In this document: positions 49,440 to 62,640 of the stretch, piece by piece
Layout of the letters: every line of letters begins with the position of its first letter
How positions within the stretch are numbered: the first letter of the stretch is position 1
DNA from: Cruorifilaria tuberocauda
Lineage: Eukaryota; Nematoda; Chromadorea; Rhabditida; Onchocercidae
Assembly: GCA_013365365.1 (NCBI GenBank)
Contig: JABVXU010000024.1
Span: forward strand, 62,001 to 126,000
Reading direction: 5' to 3'
DNA: 64,000 nt
The notes under the pieces: model-generated
What the model was told of the DNA's origin: nothing
Databases searched by the model: none
What the model saw: the letters and a program-made list of their open reading frames with translations, nothing else
Translations under genes and position numbers: made by a program

Positions 49440-50325
49440 TCGAGCTATGAAAATTTTTATTTGTGTTTTTAAGCAAACGTGAGATTTTGTTATCGGGACA
49501 TTTTTTATTCCTGCATTCTGAATGCCTGTTTTGGTTTACGATTAATATCTAAAAAGGAATAGTGCATATCTTTTTATTGCAAAACAAATCAGATGATTAA
49601 TTATTCTGTTTAGCTATGATAGATTTTTCGTGTGGATATACTGTAGATATACTGTAGATTTTTCGTATTTTCGTTTTGTATCGTATGGAAGAATAAAATT
49701 CGTATTACCAGTGAAAGCACTTCAGACTTGTTGTGTTAAAACATATAGTGTATCTCTGTCGTAATAATGAGATTTAATTTGAGTTCAACTTCAAGTCAAA
49801 CCAGAATTTGCAAAATCTTTATTACTTTTAGTGGTTTTCTAAAGAAACCTCCTATTCATCACCACAAATGTTTGAGGAAGAGCGAATGAATTAAGTTGTG
49901 GAAACTTGTGAAAGTGAATGCTGCAATTTTTTCTGTAAAAGATATGAAGTGGATTGAAAATATGAGGCGGTAAATGGTGTTACGTCTATCATGGACGGAT
50001 TACTTTCATCGTTTGTGAAATGTGGGGGACTTGGAAATTAGATCATATCTTGAATTATTTGGCCCAAAATTTGAATTGCTAGTATCCAAGCGGTATGGTT
50101 AACGAGCAATCTAAATTCATAGTAAGTGTATTATCGAATTATAGCAATCGGTAATTTTTCACAGCATAAATTTTAGTAATCTTTGGCTAAATCTTAGGAT
50201 CACTGATGCCAACGAAGTGTAATGGTTGGGATGAAATTGGTGTACGGTTGTAATCTGTGTGTTTTATTTTGAGTATGGTGTTTTTCTCAATCTGTGAAGC
50301 GAATGGGTAAAAATTTCTTTCAAGT
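49440..50325. other. Spacer between COX4 and VPS35L genes
   Basis: Includes the cox-4 3' UTR. An acceptor-like TTTCAAG ends one base before the VPS35L ATG region and could be a cis or trans splice site. Confidence 0.45.
49692..49697 (+). terminator. Poly(A) signal of the cox-4 gene
   Basis: AATAAA about 250 bases after the stop, in an AT-rich context. Just upstream (49637-49660) is a short duplicated ATACTGTAGAT. Confidence 0.55.
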
Positions 50326-53300
50326 ATGAAGAATGGCTTATTCAATGATTCCTTGGTAACATGGAAATGGAGGGCTTGTCATCGTTCGTGGCAACGAGAA
50401 GATGAAGCCTGGGCATGTAGTAGGGCGATAGTTCTTATCGACCCTTTGATGACACTAAAAAAGAGAAGTGATACCGCAAAACCTGAAACTGAAGCTGGGC
50501 AGTCGGAGTTTCCAGAATTTGCAGATCCTTTAGGTTTGTTTGTTCTAAAATTCGGAACATTTCACTGAGTAGACCACCTTAATTAAATAGTGTTCAAAAA
50601 TAGAAGTTTTGGTGCTAACTGAAGTATTGGATTCCAGTAAGAACAATCAATCCTTTGTTTAAAGTGAATGGCAGGCTGAACTTTAAGGCTCTTACAATAC
50701 TATGTGTGATAGTATTGCGTCTTAATTATAGGTGCCATCGTCGAAGATCGTAAAAAGAATGCAATTTTTACTCCAGAAAATTTATCAATCGTTTCAAAAC
50801 AGAAAGCGGGACCGGAATTAACTAATACTTTGATTAGCAAAGAAGATGAAGTAGTTACAACCACCGAAAAGGTACTTTCATTATTCCGTTGATTTTCATA
50901 GTAAGTAATGCCAAGTATCAGAATATAAGATATTCATGACTTGAGCGTCATTAGCAAATATTGACTTTTTTGTTTTCTCATTTTAATTTTTTAGGAGCTA
51001 CCGGGTTTTATACCTTGGTCATCAAAAAAGCAGGACATATTGAAATCGTTTTCGGAGGCCAAAGATTCAAATGTTTCATACTTACATTGTGTCCCGGATT
51101 TGAAAAAAACTGATTTCTTATTTGTTAAACGTGCGGCGCAAAGGTTTTCTCCTATTATCTTACTTATAATTTTATCTTTTTTTCTCTCCCTTCTTTACTT
51201 CGATGAAAGTTGATAAACATTGTAAGTTTTTTGTAATAAGCGAAGTTCATTAGTGATAAATTCTTCCTTTAAATAGAAAGGAAGTTGAATAAGTTCTGTT
51301 TTTCGGGTACAATTTTTCATTAATGTTTTTTCTTTGCTCACAAAAAATATTTCAATTTCGTAATTTACTGAAAGTGAAATTAATTTTAGCCTAAGATTTA
51401 AATCTAATTTATAAAGGATGATATGGTCGCAGTTGCTTTTTTATTTATTAATGAAGTGCTTAATTAGATCGAAATGATGAAAATTAACATGAAATTCTAT
51501 TTTCCAAAAGTTTTCAAATAAACATGGTCAATTTAACCGAAATATCAGTAGTCGTACACACCATTTCATATTAATTTTTTTACATTTAGTTCAGTTGAGA
51601 CATCAATAATAATTTTCATCCAAGATGATTTAAATATATGTTATGAAATTTGAGGTTGGAACAGTTGGAGGATGCATCAGCATGGAAAAAATTGGCGGAA
51701 CAGTCAGAAGAAGAAAATATGACTAAAATCAATGAATTGCGGAAAAATCTGGAAATAGCTTGGGCCAAGAAAAAGAAAATAGAATCTGTTAATGTTTGTT
51801 TTATTTACTTTGCATCATTCTTTTTAATTATACTTTTCCTCACACTTCTCATCTTTAAGCGTCATTGTGTCACATTGTGTTCTTGCAGCTAGCAGTAGAA
51901 GTTGCAAATATTCTCAGATCTGCATCAACAACTAATAACTATCCGCGTCAGTTTGTCCTTGTAACAGATATTTTGGATGATTTCGGGCATCTGGTTTATG
52001 ATCGTTTGTATACTAAAGCAAATAAGGAACGTGCCGAAGCAGGTTTAAGTCAATTACCAGACAATTTTACAGCGAGTGACGTGCCGAAACAGACGCAAGA
52101 TATTGCAAGGAATTGGTTTTGCAAAATCGGTGATATCACTGAGTTCTTACCACGTTTTTATGGTTAGCTGGTGTTCTTATTCTTTCGAACAGTGAAGTCT
52201 TGTGGGACGTGACTGGCACGTATATCAAATCCATTTTCTGGATTCGAATTAGAAAAATCGCTCTTTGTTCAGCGCGTTTCGTATCATGAGATATAACTTC
52301 TCTCACTTGTTATTTCATTGACTACCAATTTATTAAAGAAGATTATTGCAGTGGAAACTGCTCTTATTGGCTGTATCCGTTTTCTCGATACGGAATCGTT
52401 ATCGTTAAATTTGTTACGCCTTGCGAGAATTCCGGTGTCACTTCCGAATCCACTGGTATCATGTTATGCTCGTGTTTATTTATGTCGTGTTGCCATGCGC
52501 CTTACTCCAAATGATCGTTCACCACACTGGAGGTGTTTTAACGACTGGATCAATACAATTCTTATTCAACCGGTTCTGTTTTTTTTTCAAGTGAAGATGA
52601 AACATCTAGTTTGGAAGAGTTTATTTTTGAGTTTGCTTGTAGGATTACATGCCAAGCATGTCTTTTTCTCAGCCCCTAAAACGGAAATCAATGATTTTTA
52701 AATCGGGTAATGTTATTAAGTTATCTTATTAAGATAAAGAGAAATAACAAAAAATAAAAATAAAAAAATGGGACAATGTATAAGAATAAGGTAGTGAAGT
52801 TGGAAGTTGGATACTTGCTATACAAAAGAAAATATCGAAGATAATATTAATTTGCACCATGCAAATATTCTGAAATATCTTTTCTTCCGAAAAATTTTGC
52901 CCAAAATATTCAGAAATGTAGCAAATATTTTTAGCCATGTTTTCGATTTCTTAGTACTTATAGTAAAGCCTTTGTGTGTTTGCATTCTTCTTAACTTTGG
53001 AATAAGTAATAATGTGAGTAAGTGAATTAGTTAAATTATATGTAACAAATAAATAATCAAGGGGCTGAATAAGTGATTGTTATAAGTGTACATGAATATC
53101 ACTTTCTGTTTAATTGTCGAGCTTTGTGTTTTGTATTTTTTTGATACCTGTGAACAGTTGTAAGATCATGATTTTTTTATTCGTAGTAATTTATGTAATT
53201 TCAATCTGTTACAAGCAATTATTTTGTGTCAATATTGGCAACATTATATATTTTAGATGCCAAAAGCCTTAATACCAGCTTTGGAATGGATCATTCAATG

Positions 53301-56300
53301 TGTAGCGTATAATGCTACAACATATGGCGAATTACAGATTCTTTGGGATCTTTGCGCAGATAAAGAAAAACGATCCACATTTTTGCTTCCTTTCCTGCTT
53401 GCAGTATCATCCAATTATTTGTCTCAGCATGCTTGGGATGCATGTAAACTGGTTGGTGAGCTAAGCAGTTAGTATTTTAGAGCTTGAGCGTGAAGCAGTG
53501 AGCTGTGCGGTATTGAAATTGTCAATCGTTAGCATTTGATTTATTTGAAAGTTGCTGGAAATCGTCAACCTTTTAAAGAGGAATTCATCTCTTTTTATTA
53601 TTCTTTATTGGTTTGAATTGATCTCAGAAATCCGATGCATTTCTTGTGTTTCTTTTCAAGATATAAAAATGAATAATAGAGAGCATCAAATGTTGTGGAT
53701 GATTTTAACGATTTTTTAAAATATTAGTATCGAATATCGTTGTCATGACTTTTTTATAATTTTTAATTCTTCTTTTCCCAATCAGAGTTCGTCCGAAACC
53801 ATTGCTAAGCATATATGTAATGACTGAGTTGGAACAAAGGACTTGATGATTGATCCATTAGTATCAAAGTTTGTACTGAACATCCAGAGATGGTAAACCC
53901 TGTATTTTGGAATACTGTTAGACAGAATAGCCAGAATCTTTCACTGATGGAATGTAGCTGATTCATAGGGACAATCGTTTATTATTATTAACTCTAGTTT
54001 CAGGTAGTTGCTAATGAGAATGTAAATTGTATGGAGCTTTGTGTTCTCGGTAGAGGACTGATGGAGAATAATATTAATATTGACTTGAACCGAATCATTT
54101 TGAAGAATTGTTGGCAAAAAATTATGTATGTTTTCAAAGAATTATGATCTTGTTTTATTGCAAATTCATTTTAGCTTCATTCGATTTAACAGAAATTGTA
54201 AAAAATGGTTAGGGAAATTGAACTTCTGATTTTTTACCTTTTTTTTGGAAGCATGTTCTCTGAGAAGCTCATGTTTGATTGTATTTTAGCCACTTGATAA
54301 GAATTCGAGATTTCATTGAATGTGCGGTTGTGTGGGTTGAATTTGCTGCTCGTTATTTTACTTCGATTGAGGTTGATGTTATGCTGGAAATAATTGTAAA
54401 ACGAGTGACGCCTGATAAGGTTTGGTTCGAACCATTACTTCATAGGTCAATATTTGATCATAAAAATTATCCAGTTCACTTCATTCTAGGTGTATTTTGT
54501 GGTATATTTTAGGAGTGAAATCGAATATTTCGATTTTTTCTTTTTTTTTTTTTGATATTATGATATCGTTCCTTGATACGTAACGAAAAACTTCGAAGGA
54601 AACCTGGAAATTATTGTAGAAGTACGAGATTTTTATGGACGAACTCTTATGTATCTTGGAAAAAATTACACATTGGATTGATGAAGTGAAGGATTTAATT
54701 GTATTACACAATTTTCAAATACTGGTGGATTTATTCCGTGGTGCGCAACAGCGTGAAAATTGTGCTATAACTGTGTTATCTGCTTTCATTCGGTCCTGTG
54801 AACTTTCATCGACCAATGATTTCCAACTTGCAAGTCAGGTCAGTTATCATTTAAAACAATTACTTAATATAAAGTTAATGAAAATCAACGACTATCTGCA
54901 CTGTTGAATTTCTTATATATCGAATATATTTAATTTTTCTCAAAAACGAGAATTTTTTTTGAAGTTGCGGTTAATGCCTTCCAAGTTTTAATATCAAATT
55001 TGATCAAACTATAGTTATTTAGGGAATTCAATTATTGTCTATTTCTTCATATATACAAATTCTGGATTCTTTTAGATACTCGATATTTGCCAGATGCTTC
55101 ATGATTCTTTAAGTGCCCTTTCAATGGACGATGAGAAAGAACGTGCTGCCTTCTATATCATCCGTGCTTTGGATCGATTCAAACTAGAAGCAGATCCAGA
55201 ACGGGCGCTCGGTTTTTTTGTCGATGCGCGTGCTGTTTGTTCTAATTTGGACAAAGTCATTTCTGTATGCTTGTCAGATTTCCGTAGAATAAGGCTGAAT
55301 TTGAGTTCTTGCATTGAAATCCATAATTTATATAAAATTTTAATTTATATAAAGTTTTTTGAACGTCTCCTCCTGGAAGTTAAATACCTCTTATATAAAT
55401 TCGATTTACTGGCTCTAAATTGAGGTTTTGATTTCATATGCTATTGTAATCATTTCGGTATCAAATTTTCAATTATCTCCTGTAACTTTTCTCTTATTCG
55501 ATTCGAATAATGGAAATAAATTTTAGTATCTTGTCACAAAAGTATGCTCTCTTGGCTTGTATGTAGTTCGTCAGGGAAGGATTTCTCATGCGGGTGAAAC
55601 ATTTCTACGAGCTTGTATAGCATACGCATTCATTACAGTAGCATCGTTGTCTAGTTCAGCGACCAAAATTGAGGTGTACATTCAAGCTGGAATGTTAAGC
55701 TTGGTTAGCAGTTCACTTCCACAGGTTTGTCTTTTTTCAGTGGGAATCAGGAATGTTGTTCATTTCGCATGAAGAACGATAAAAAGCGTAGATGCTGTTC
55801 GATAGAATTATCAAGATTTAGTTTTAATGTAATGTTTATTGTCAAATTTAATATTTATGAAGATTTTCTATGATAATATTTTTTTCACATGTGATATGAA
55901 TTTTTCTTAAGAAGATATTTCCTCTTCCTTACACCGAAAATGTCAAATGTTAAACTTTTGCAGGCGGATGCGATCATAAAGTGCTCAATCGAAGTGCTGG
56001 CAACGGCTCATGATCTTAAGGCATCGATTTACCGATCCGTTTGTTCTTCATTCCTCGCGTTTTTAGTTTTGGTTCCTGATCCTCCGAATAAGAATCCTTT
56101 ATACATGTTTAATGCATTTCTGAATGCTATTGCCAGGTGTGTTACAAATTCTCATTCCAAAAGTAATTCAAAATGTTAGTGTGCTGGTGAAATTTTGGGT
56201 TTCTTTAATTCATAAGACTAATTTTTATTATTAAATCTTAAGTTCATTATATTCTGAACAGATTTTAAAACCATCAGATATCCTTGGCGAGACGAATCTT

Positions 56301-56831
56301 TGGAGCACGGGCGCGTTTTATTAGAATGTATTTGTTATCTTTCAATAATGAGTCAGCCACAGTTGCCGTATCACATAGCATATGGTGGCGTGCAATCGAA
56401 TGATACTTTATATGGTGGCACTGAAGAATTCATGGATTTTATCGAGGAGAAATGTGAAGTAGTGATGGGTCGTTTGGAAGATATCTACAAACAGGATAGA
56501 GATAAACTGTCTCTATTAGCTATTGAAATCTTAGAAGTAATCCTCAGTTTGGGAAATATTGAAACGGTAAATTTTGGTATCTGTTCAATTTTTCCTTAAC
56601 CATTTAATGCAGGATTCAAATTTCAAAGATTACGAATAATCAAATTGATTTTAGTTAGCTACTTTGGTTGTCGAGCTTTACGGTGATTCTACTACAGCAT
56701 CGGAATTGCAGAGGCGACGAGAATTGATTTTGAGGAAAATTGAACAGTTTGCAAGAAAGAACAAAAAATTGGGAAAACTGCATGAGCAGTTGTATGTTCT
56801 GGAATATTCTGCTAATAACAAAAAGGAATAA
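50326..56831 (+). CDS. VPS35L: Retriever complex scaffold VPS35L
   Basis: Sixteen exons: 50326-50533, 50732-50871, 50995-51143, 51655-51793, 51889-52162, 52352-52590, 53257-53455, 53788-53816, 54004-54125, 54290-54419, 54620-54838, 55076-55264, 55527-55724, 55964-56136, 56278-56566 and 56655-56831. Joined in phase they give about 957 aa (human 963). VPS35L is the alpha-solenoid scaffold of Retriever, which recycles integrins and other cargo from endosomes with the CCC complex and SNX17. Matches along the length: YPRQFVLVTDILDDFGHLVYD, NWFCKIGDITEFLPRFYVE, NPLVSCYARVYLCRVAMRL, PALEWIIQCVAYNA, CAVVWVEFAARYFT, FLRACIAYAFITVASL and NDTLYGG near the end. Exon 8 is only 29 bases, with an AATCAGAG acceptor. 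Exon 10 must use the donor AAGGTTTGG at 54419 to keep frame. Start context is less certain than the rest. Confidence 0.92.
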
Positions 56832-57140
56832 AAGAACTAATATTTCCATCACCATTTGTTATAGTAGAAAAGCGTGTAGGTGGATTAGACAGTTTGGCGA
56901 TTGGCCGCAGAAATTCTGCTCGGATTAATTTACTACCATCCCTCATGCCTCTGCAGGATGTATATGTTTTAACTATCAGATAATTGAATAAATATGTTGA
57001 TGTTCTGTTATTTCTTTTACTTCTTTTAAATCATCATATGTAATGAGATATTAAAACTGAACTTGTAGGAATTATTCTATTTGAGAAATAATAAACGAAA
57101 CTGCTGAAGTTTAACATGTGCGTTATGTCAACGTGTAATT
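56832..57140. other. Convergent 3' gap
   Basis: Short AT-rich gap between the stops of VPS35L and the minus-strand paralog; 3' UTRs only. Confidence 0.5.
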
Positions 57141-59416
57141 TTAGTGCGTAATCATTGTATATTGTTCTTCGAAGGCATCAGGAATAATTTCATGTGGTGC
57201 TCGATCAGGCATATAAGTGCCGAAAAGTATGGTGCATATGAACTGATTATACATAGAATTTATTGGAAGTGCTATGTGGTCATGTGCTGTTGCATAATCA
57301 CTTCGATCTGCAATAAAATATGAATTAATTATATGTAAACTACGTTTATATAGCTTACTAAAATCGATTAAATAATACCGAGAAACTCCACATTAGATCA
57401 TTGATAAGTTCAGTCCATAACTTGAAATAACTGAATTATCATCTGTCACTAGAGAATTGAACAAAATTGGTTTCTTTTATGATTCATGAAGTATAACGGA
57501 TAAAAAAGTTATTATTTTGAAATAACAAGTATGACGAATGTCTTATGCGATGATGGGATGATACAAATATTTATGATCTATAGTTAGCTCAAATTTTAAC
57601 TAAGTTTTTACTGGGTAAAATTGTCATTTTCTGATAAAATTTCTCATTACTGTTTTTCTCTATGATAAATCTGATAGAGTAGGAGATTTTTGATTAGATA
57701 GACGATTGTGAGCCACAGTAAAATGAATGCATTAGTAGTTTGAGAAAATTCTCACTTCAAATGTTTTAAGATTAAATTTTAAAAATGCAAGGTGGTCAGT
57801 CTTCTGTTTCCGTCTACGCTTCCCGTAGCTTCGTAAAATTCCTAACAATTCTTAAATTTCCAAAAATTAAAAAAGCAATCGCTATGAATTCTCGAAGTTT
57901 TAAATTTATAAAAATGCTCAAAATGAATTACAAGTAAAAAATCATTTCATGTGATTGATACTTAGTGGATATCATATTTATTATTACTATTAAATATATT
58001 CACTTACAATAGCCTTTTCCTAATAGTCCTTGTAAATTTGCAAATGTAAAGCCAACTGCGACAATTGTTGAAAATAAATAGATGAAATCGAATTGTTGAT
58101 AGAAAATTCCGTATGCAATACATAGCAATGTTGCTAAACCTATCGGATAAGATAAGAATTTTCGACGATTTTGACCAACTTTTGGACAAATAAACTGCAG
58201 AAAGAAAATGGACATTCGTTAGAATAAGATTTGCAACTCATATTTCAAATGTAATTCTTGGCCTTGATAAAATTAGGGTTTAAACTTTCAGAATTATTTC
58301 AAATTCATCAAATTCACTTAACCTAATATAATATCTTTAAAAGAGGTTTAAAATCTTTTTCTGGAAATTAACAAAAATTTTGAAATTTTATAAGAAAGTT
58401 ATGGTTAAAAAAGAACATCATCGCAGATATTTTATATACCTCAACAACGAATGCTACTACAGTTTGTGAATAATACGGAGGTGGAGGTAGAATAGGTTGT
58501 TGCCATTTCAGATATAATTGATGTGTGCCCGCTCCTATCACAAATGATAATATCAGAGCGCATAATCTTCGTTCTGGCAAACCAAACATTCGCTAAAATT
58601 TAGTATTTTCATAATCGTTTCTTTAAATTAAAGCTTGAATTTGAAGAAAATTAAATTTGGAACCAAAATTCATTTCATTTTTACACACAAATTTACCATC
58701 GATATTTTCCGATGCAAAAGAAATGCCAGTTTTGGTAGTAAAATGTGCAAAAATATGAATGATAGTATGCTGCTCGTTGCTGTCCTCGAGAGTACCACGT
58801 GACCAATGTAAGTACTCGCAAAATCTTCGCCGTAACATTTTGCATTGATAATAATGTAATCCCAAAAATGGTTGCTAAAAGCTTTAAACTTTTATTTAAT
58901 CTAATGGAATGAATTTAAATTTCATCATAGTTCTGCTAAATTTGAAAATTGAATTATCCTCTTTAGAGAGATTTCTAATTCCGAAGGTTTTTGATACTAT
59001 GAGAATTTTAATTTTTTTTATTAATGGTTTTCTTGTCTGATGGCACGAATGCTCCTGAAACTGATTTATCTACTATGATAAAAGATGAAAGACGATACAG
59101 AAGGTTCAAGACCTTTAAGTTCGAAATTTTAATTTCTTAAGTCAACTAGCAAAATTTACATCATTAAAAACGAATAATCAAAATCGTCCGGTACTGGTCC
59201 CAAATCGAAAAAATGTTGACATTCCTGAATTGATGATTCAACAAGATTTTCAGGAAAATGGATGATTTTCGTGATCCATGACTGGAACAGTGTTTTGCCC
59301 CGTTGATAAGTTGTTATCCCAGCATCATGGATGATATCTTTGAAATCACTCACATATATTTGTCCAACCTTTAACTTCGTTTTACTTTCTAGCAATCCTT
59401 TCTCGCTATTATACAT
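57141..59416 (-). CDS. Multi-pass membrane protein, copy A of a divergent paralog pair
   Basis: Exons (minus): 59416-59172, 58874-58697, 58592-58440, 58194-58008 and 57307-57141; all phases fit, about 309 aa. Exon 1 is mostly soluble, with KIIHFPENLVESSIQEC and PVPDDFDYS. Exon 2 holds NHFWDYIIINAKCYGEDFA, then IGHVVLS and a hydrophobic stretch. Exon 3 carries GLPERRLCALILSFVIGAG and a proline run (PILPPPPYYSQT). Exon 4 is hydrophobic (IGLATLLCIAYGIFY), ending GLLGKGYY. Exon 5 has DHIALPINSMYNQFICTILF and ends EEQYTMITH. About five TM segments. I do not recognise the family. The start ATG at 59416 follows a weak acceptor (AAATTAAG), so an earlier exon matching the N-terminal exon of copy B may exist. 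Confidence 0.7.
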
Positions 59417-59822
59417 TTTTACCTTAATTTTGAATTATTTTTACTACAATAGGATGAGTCATTTCCTAGATTAATGAAGAATATAATTAATTGCTATGAG
59501 ATGACTTCATAAATGCCTTATGTATGTAAAATTTAAATAAACAAAACTCTATTTAGTGCAACCAAACATCTTCATTAATCAAATTTGCAATTCTTTATGT
59601 TATTACTAAAGGCATGAAGTTTGTGTGATAATTTAAGAATCAAAATTTCTTAAAAAATGTTTAAAAAGAAAAATTAATATGTAAAATTTATTAAATAAAA
59701 ATCATTTAAATACCAAAAATCTGTTAAATGTTTCATTAACTGTAATTTGAATCCTATAGATAGCTGTTAAAGCTTCGTATTCATTGCTTCTCAAATTTCC
59801 GTTGAAAAAAAGAAAAAAGAAA
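59417..59822. promoter_or_regulatory. Shared bidirectional promoter region of the paralog pair
   Basis: About 400 AT-rich bases between the divergent start codons of the two paralogs. It must serve both unless either gene has an unseen upstream exon. No clear TATA box or palindrome was identified. Confidence 0.45.
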
Positions 59823-62640
59823 ATGCCTGAGGAAAACAGAAGGAAAGAACATGGGAAGTATAAATCTTCACGAGAAATGTCTATATCATCAAACTTGAAT
59901 ATTTCCGAATCGTTGAAGGCATCCATGAATTCTAGAAAAGGAGAAAATGATCAAATGATCGATCAGGATTTGAATGACATTGTTCGAATGAGTCATGAAA
60001 GTTTATTTGATTCACTCAAATCGATGAAAGCTGTCGTTCGATAGTTTGCTTTTTATTATTTCTTTTTATAAAATATTCATCTTTTAATAGCTTTATTCCT
60101 CAATTAATCATCGATTTGAGATAATCATTAATTAATTCATATTTTTATTAATGCTAGCACACGATTATTTTTTTTTCTTTCGCTATTCATTTGGATAGAG
60201 GAAATCAAAATATTTAAAATAATAAATTACTGCATTTTGCAGTTCAGTGAAACGATATGTACACTTGCTAAATATTGACAAATTTTAATACTCTCAATCT
60301 CAATTTCAATTTAATACTCTCAAATTGAACTGATGACGTATAGCTAAGAAATTGACGAGAAGAGAAGAAATAGGAAAAGTTAGAACTTAATAAATTAAAA
60401 TCAAATAAATTAGATTTAGATTTTTGCAAATTTTTAATCTTCTTGAGCTAATGCTGTTTTTTTGAACTTTCCAGTGAATATAGCACTGAAATTATCGAAG
60501 GAACTTATATGCTAATGGAAGAAATTGTAATTTTCCTCTTTAACCTTCGTATTAGCTTATGGCCGATGCTTAAAAAATATCCAAAAACATTGTATCAAAG
60601 TCAGATTGGAAAATTAAGAAAATGTCTTCGATTTACACCTATTTCAGATTCTTTCAATTTCACTTCCTGCACGGTGTTAGTTTTTTTCATTTTATTTAAA
60701 AATTTAATAAATAAATTGACAATTTTTGATTTCGCTTGTCGTTTTGCATAGAGTTATATGCTTGTAAATAAGAATTACTTGATATTATCTTGGAGAATAC
60801 ATGCCTTAATGAATCCAAAAAAGTTCAAAATGCCTTTATATTATCAATGGGTTACTGTGATCGATAAATGATCCATTAAAATCATTTGGAAAAACAAATA
60901 TTATAATATTTAAAAGATGAAAAGATGAACCAAGAAATTTATGGAAGTATTAGTAAATATAAATTCAAAATTTCAAATTTAAATGTTAAAAGTTTGTTTC
61001 CAGAAGCCAATTTTGGGCGATCGTAATTATGGCAGTAAAGTATTATGGTGAAATGTTTGCAAATATGTCGATTGGTTATTTTTTTCTGTCGTTATTATTT
61101 AGTAAACAAATTCCTTCTCTATTTTTCATTTATGTTCTAATGCCGCTGTTTGCATATTTATTGAATCAAAAAACCCCAATGGTGAAAGTTTCTTGAAAAT
61201 ACTACTCATCTGATCAATTAATCTGATTAGATGATTGCTCCGTTATTGATTCTATAATTAGTGATACTTTCAGCCATCTATCTTTTTTTTTTTCATTCCC
61301 TCATTGTATTATCAAATTGTATCACTTAAAAGAATAGAATATCATTTATTTGAGAAAATGAACTGACGTATGGGAAAAATTAGGAAATTTAAATGTATTT
61401 CAGAGATCTCATAAAATTTGTTAAAAACTTTTTATTCAGAAATATTGCTATTTTAGAGTAAAATAGGCTTAGCAGAACGTCGTTGGCTTATTTTAGTATT
61501 TTCATTTTGGGTTGGTGCATCAACGCATTTTATTTTGATTAATTGGGATCTTGGAGTATTTCCGCCACCTCCATTATATTCACCAACACTTGTAGCATTG
61601 CTTTTTGAGGTACTACGAACTTTTAAGAGATGTGAAAAACTTCGATGCAAGCTGTAACAGCTATGATTAGACCTATATTTTAGAAAATCAGGTTAATGAT
61701 GCTTAAAAAAAGTGAAATTCCAAAAAGGTAGAAGAGCAAAAATTACTGAGAGAACATTTATAGTTCCTAGGCTTAACAATAATTGATAATGAACTTGCAG
61801 CTGAACAGATAAAAAATTCCAGTTCCTTGGTCCAATGGTAGTTTATGATCGGCCGTTACTTCTTTTGAGCACTATTGGTATTGCATCGTGCGTGTGCTTC
61901 GCATATGCCTATATCTATGCCTGCTTCACGTTTACATATTTTTATACCTCTCTTATAGCAATTGCGTCGTCATTTTATAGCATGCAACAGCATCTTGCTG
62001 ATCCAAAATCAGGTTTCGTCAATTTCTTTCTTTCTTGATTCAAAATTTCATAACTACAAATTTTGGTTTAAATTCTGCTATTTTTTTAAACGAATTAATG
62101 ATTCATATTCGGAAATAGAAATCATTTCTATTGCTATTAATTTCTACCATTCAACTTTAGAGTTGACTATTAAATTAAACTTATTTGGAATCTATGTATT
62201 AAAAGATACTACTTTAATCACCTCGAATATTACGTCATATGCTCGATCTAAAAAACATCTATGATTATCTGAATTGATTATCCACTAAAATAATTTTCTA
62301 CTCCACTAGTAACGACAAAGTATTGTTTCCAGAAGAAAACGTGAAGCGCTTAACTTAACTCCTTCAAATTTAACTGCTGGATTGGGTCGGAAACATTATA
62401 CTTAAAATGTCTAAATGAAATCTGCAAAAAATAAAGTTGGCATTTAAAAAGATATTACTTCTTTTTTCATGTCGTGGTGATATGAGTGAAGGTCATGTTT
62501 TACTTCCAATTCATTCAATGTACAATCAGTTAGTGATAACACTTATCTTCGGTCACTATCTTTGGGATCGTAATTCGAATGCAATCAAACCGAACACAAT
62601 GGAAGAACGATATACACTACTGTTACGCCGCTTGCACTAA
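59823..62640 (+). CDS. Multi-pass membrane protein, copy B of a divergent paralog pair
   Basis: Exons: 59823-60043, 60475-60675, 61004-61181, 61457-61609, 61823-62012 and 62492-62640 (or 62471-62640). The two middle exons are 178 and 153 bases, exactly as in copy A. Matching segments: KKYPKTLYQSQIG with PISDSFNF; SQFWAIVIMAVKYYGEMFAN; GLAERRWLILVFSFWVGAS and VFPPPPLYSPT; GIASCVCFAYAYIYACF; LLPIHSMYNQLVITLIFGHY. Copy B has an extra 73-residue hydrophilic N-terminal exon (MPEENRRKEHGKYKSSREM) rich in Ser/Lys/Asp. The donor of exon 1 (GATAGTTTGC) is weak. The last acceptor is damaged: the place equivalent to copy A reads TTTTTTCAT instead of CAG, and the next usable AG (GAGTGAAG, in phase) removes seven codons. 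The residues still look constrained, so it is probably functional. The family is unknown. Confidence 0.65.

Noticed and set aside
52591..53025. Extension of VPS35L exon 6 and frames in the following intron
   Set aside because: The donor at 52590 is in phase with exon 53257, and the family alignment leaves no room for the extra residues.
58623..58865. Resemblance of a minus-strand frame to TMEM209 (HWSRG, HTIIHIFAHF)
   Set aside because: That frame is the wrong one for this exon; the frame shared with the plus-strand paralog (NHFWDYIII, CYGEDFA) is the coding one.
59702..59926. Minus-strand frame with NEYEALTAIYRIQ in the paralog promoter region
   Set aside because: It overlaps copy B's first exon in antisense, has no clean splice link to copy A's exon 1, and was not needed to complete the gene.
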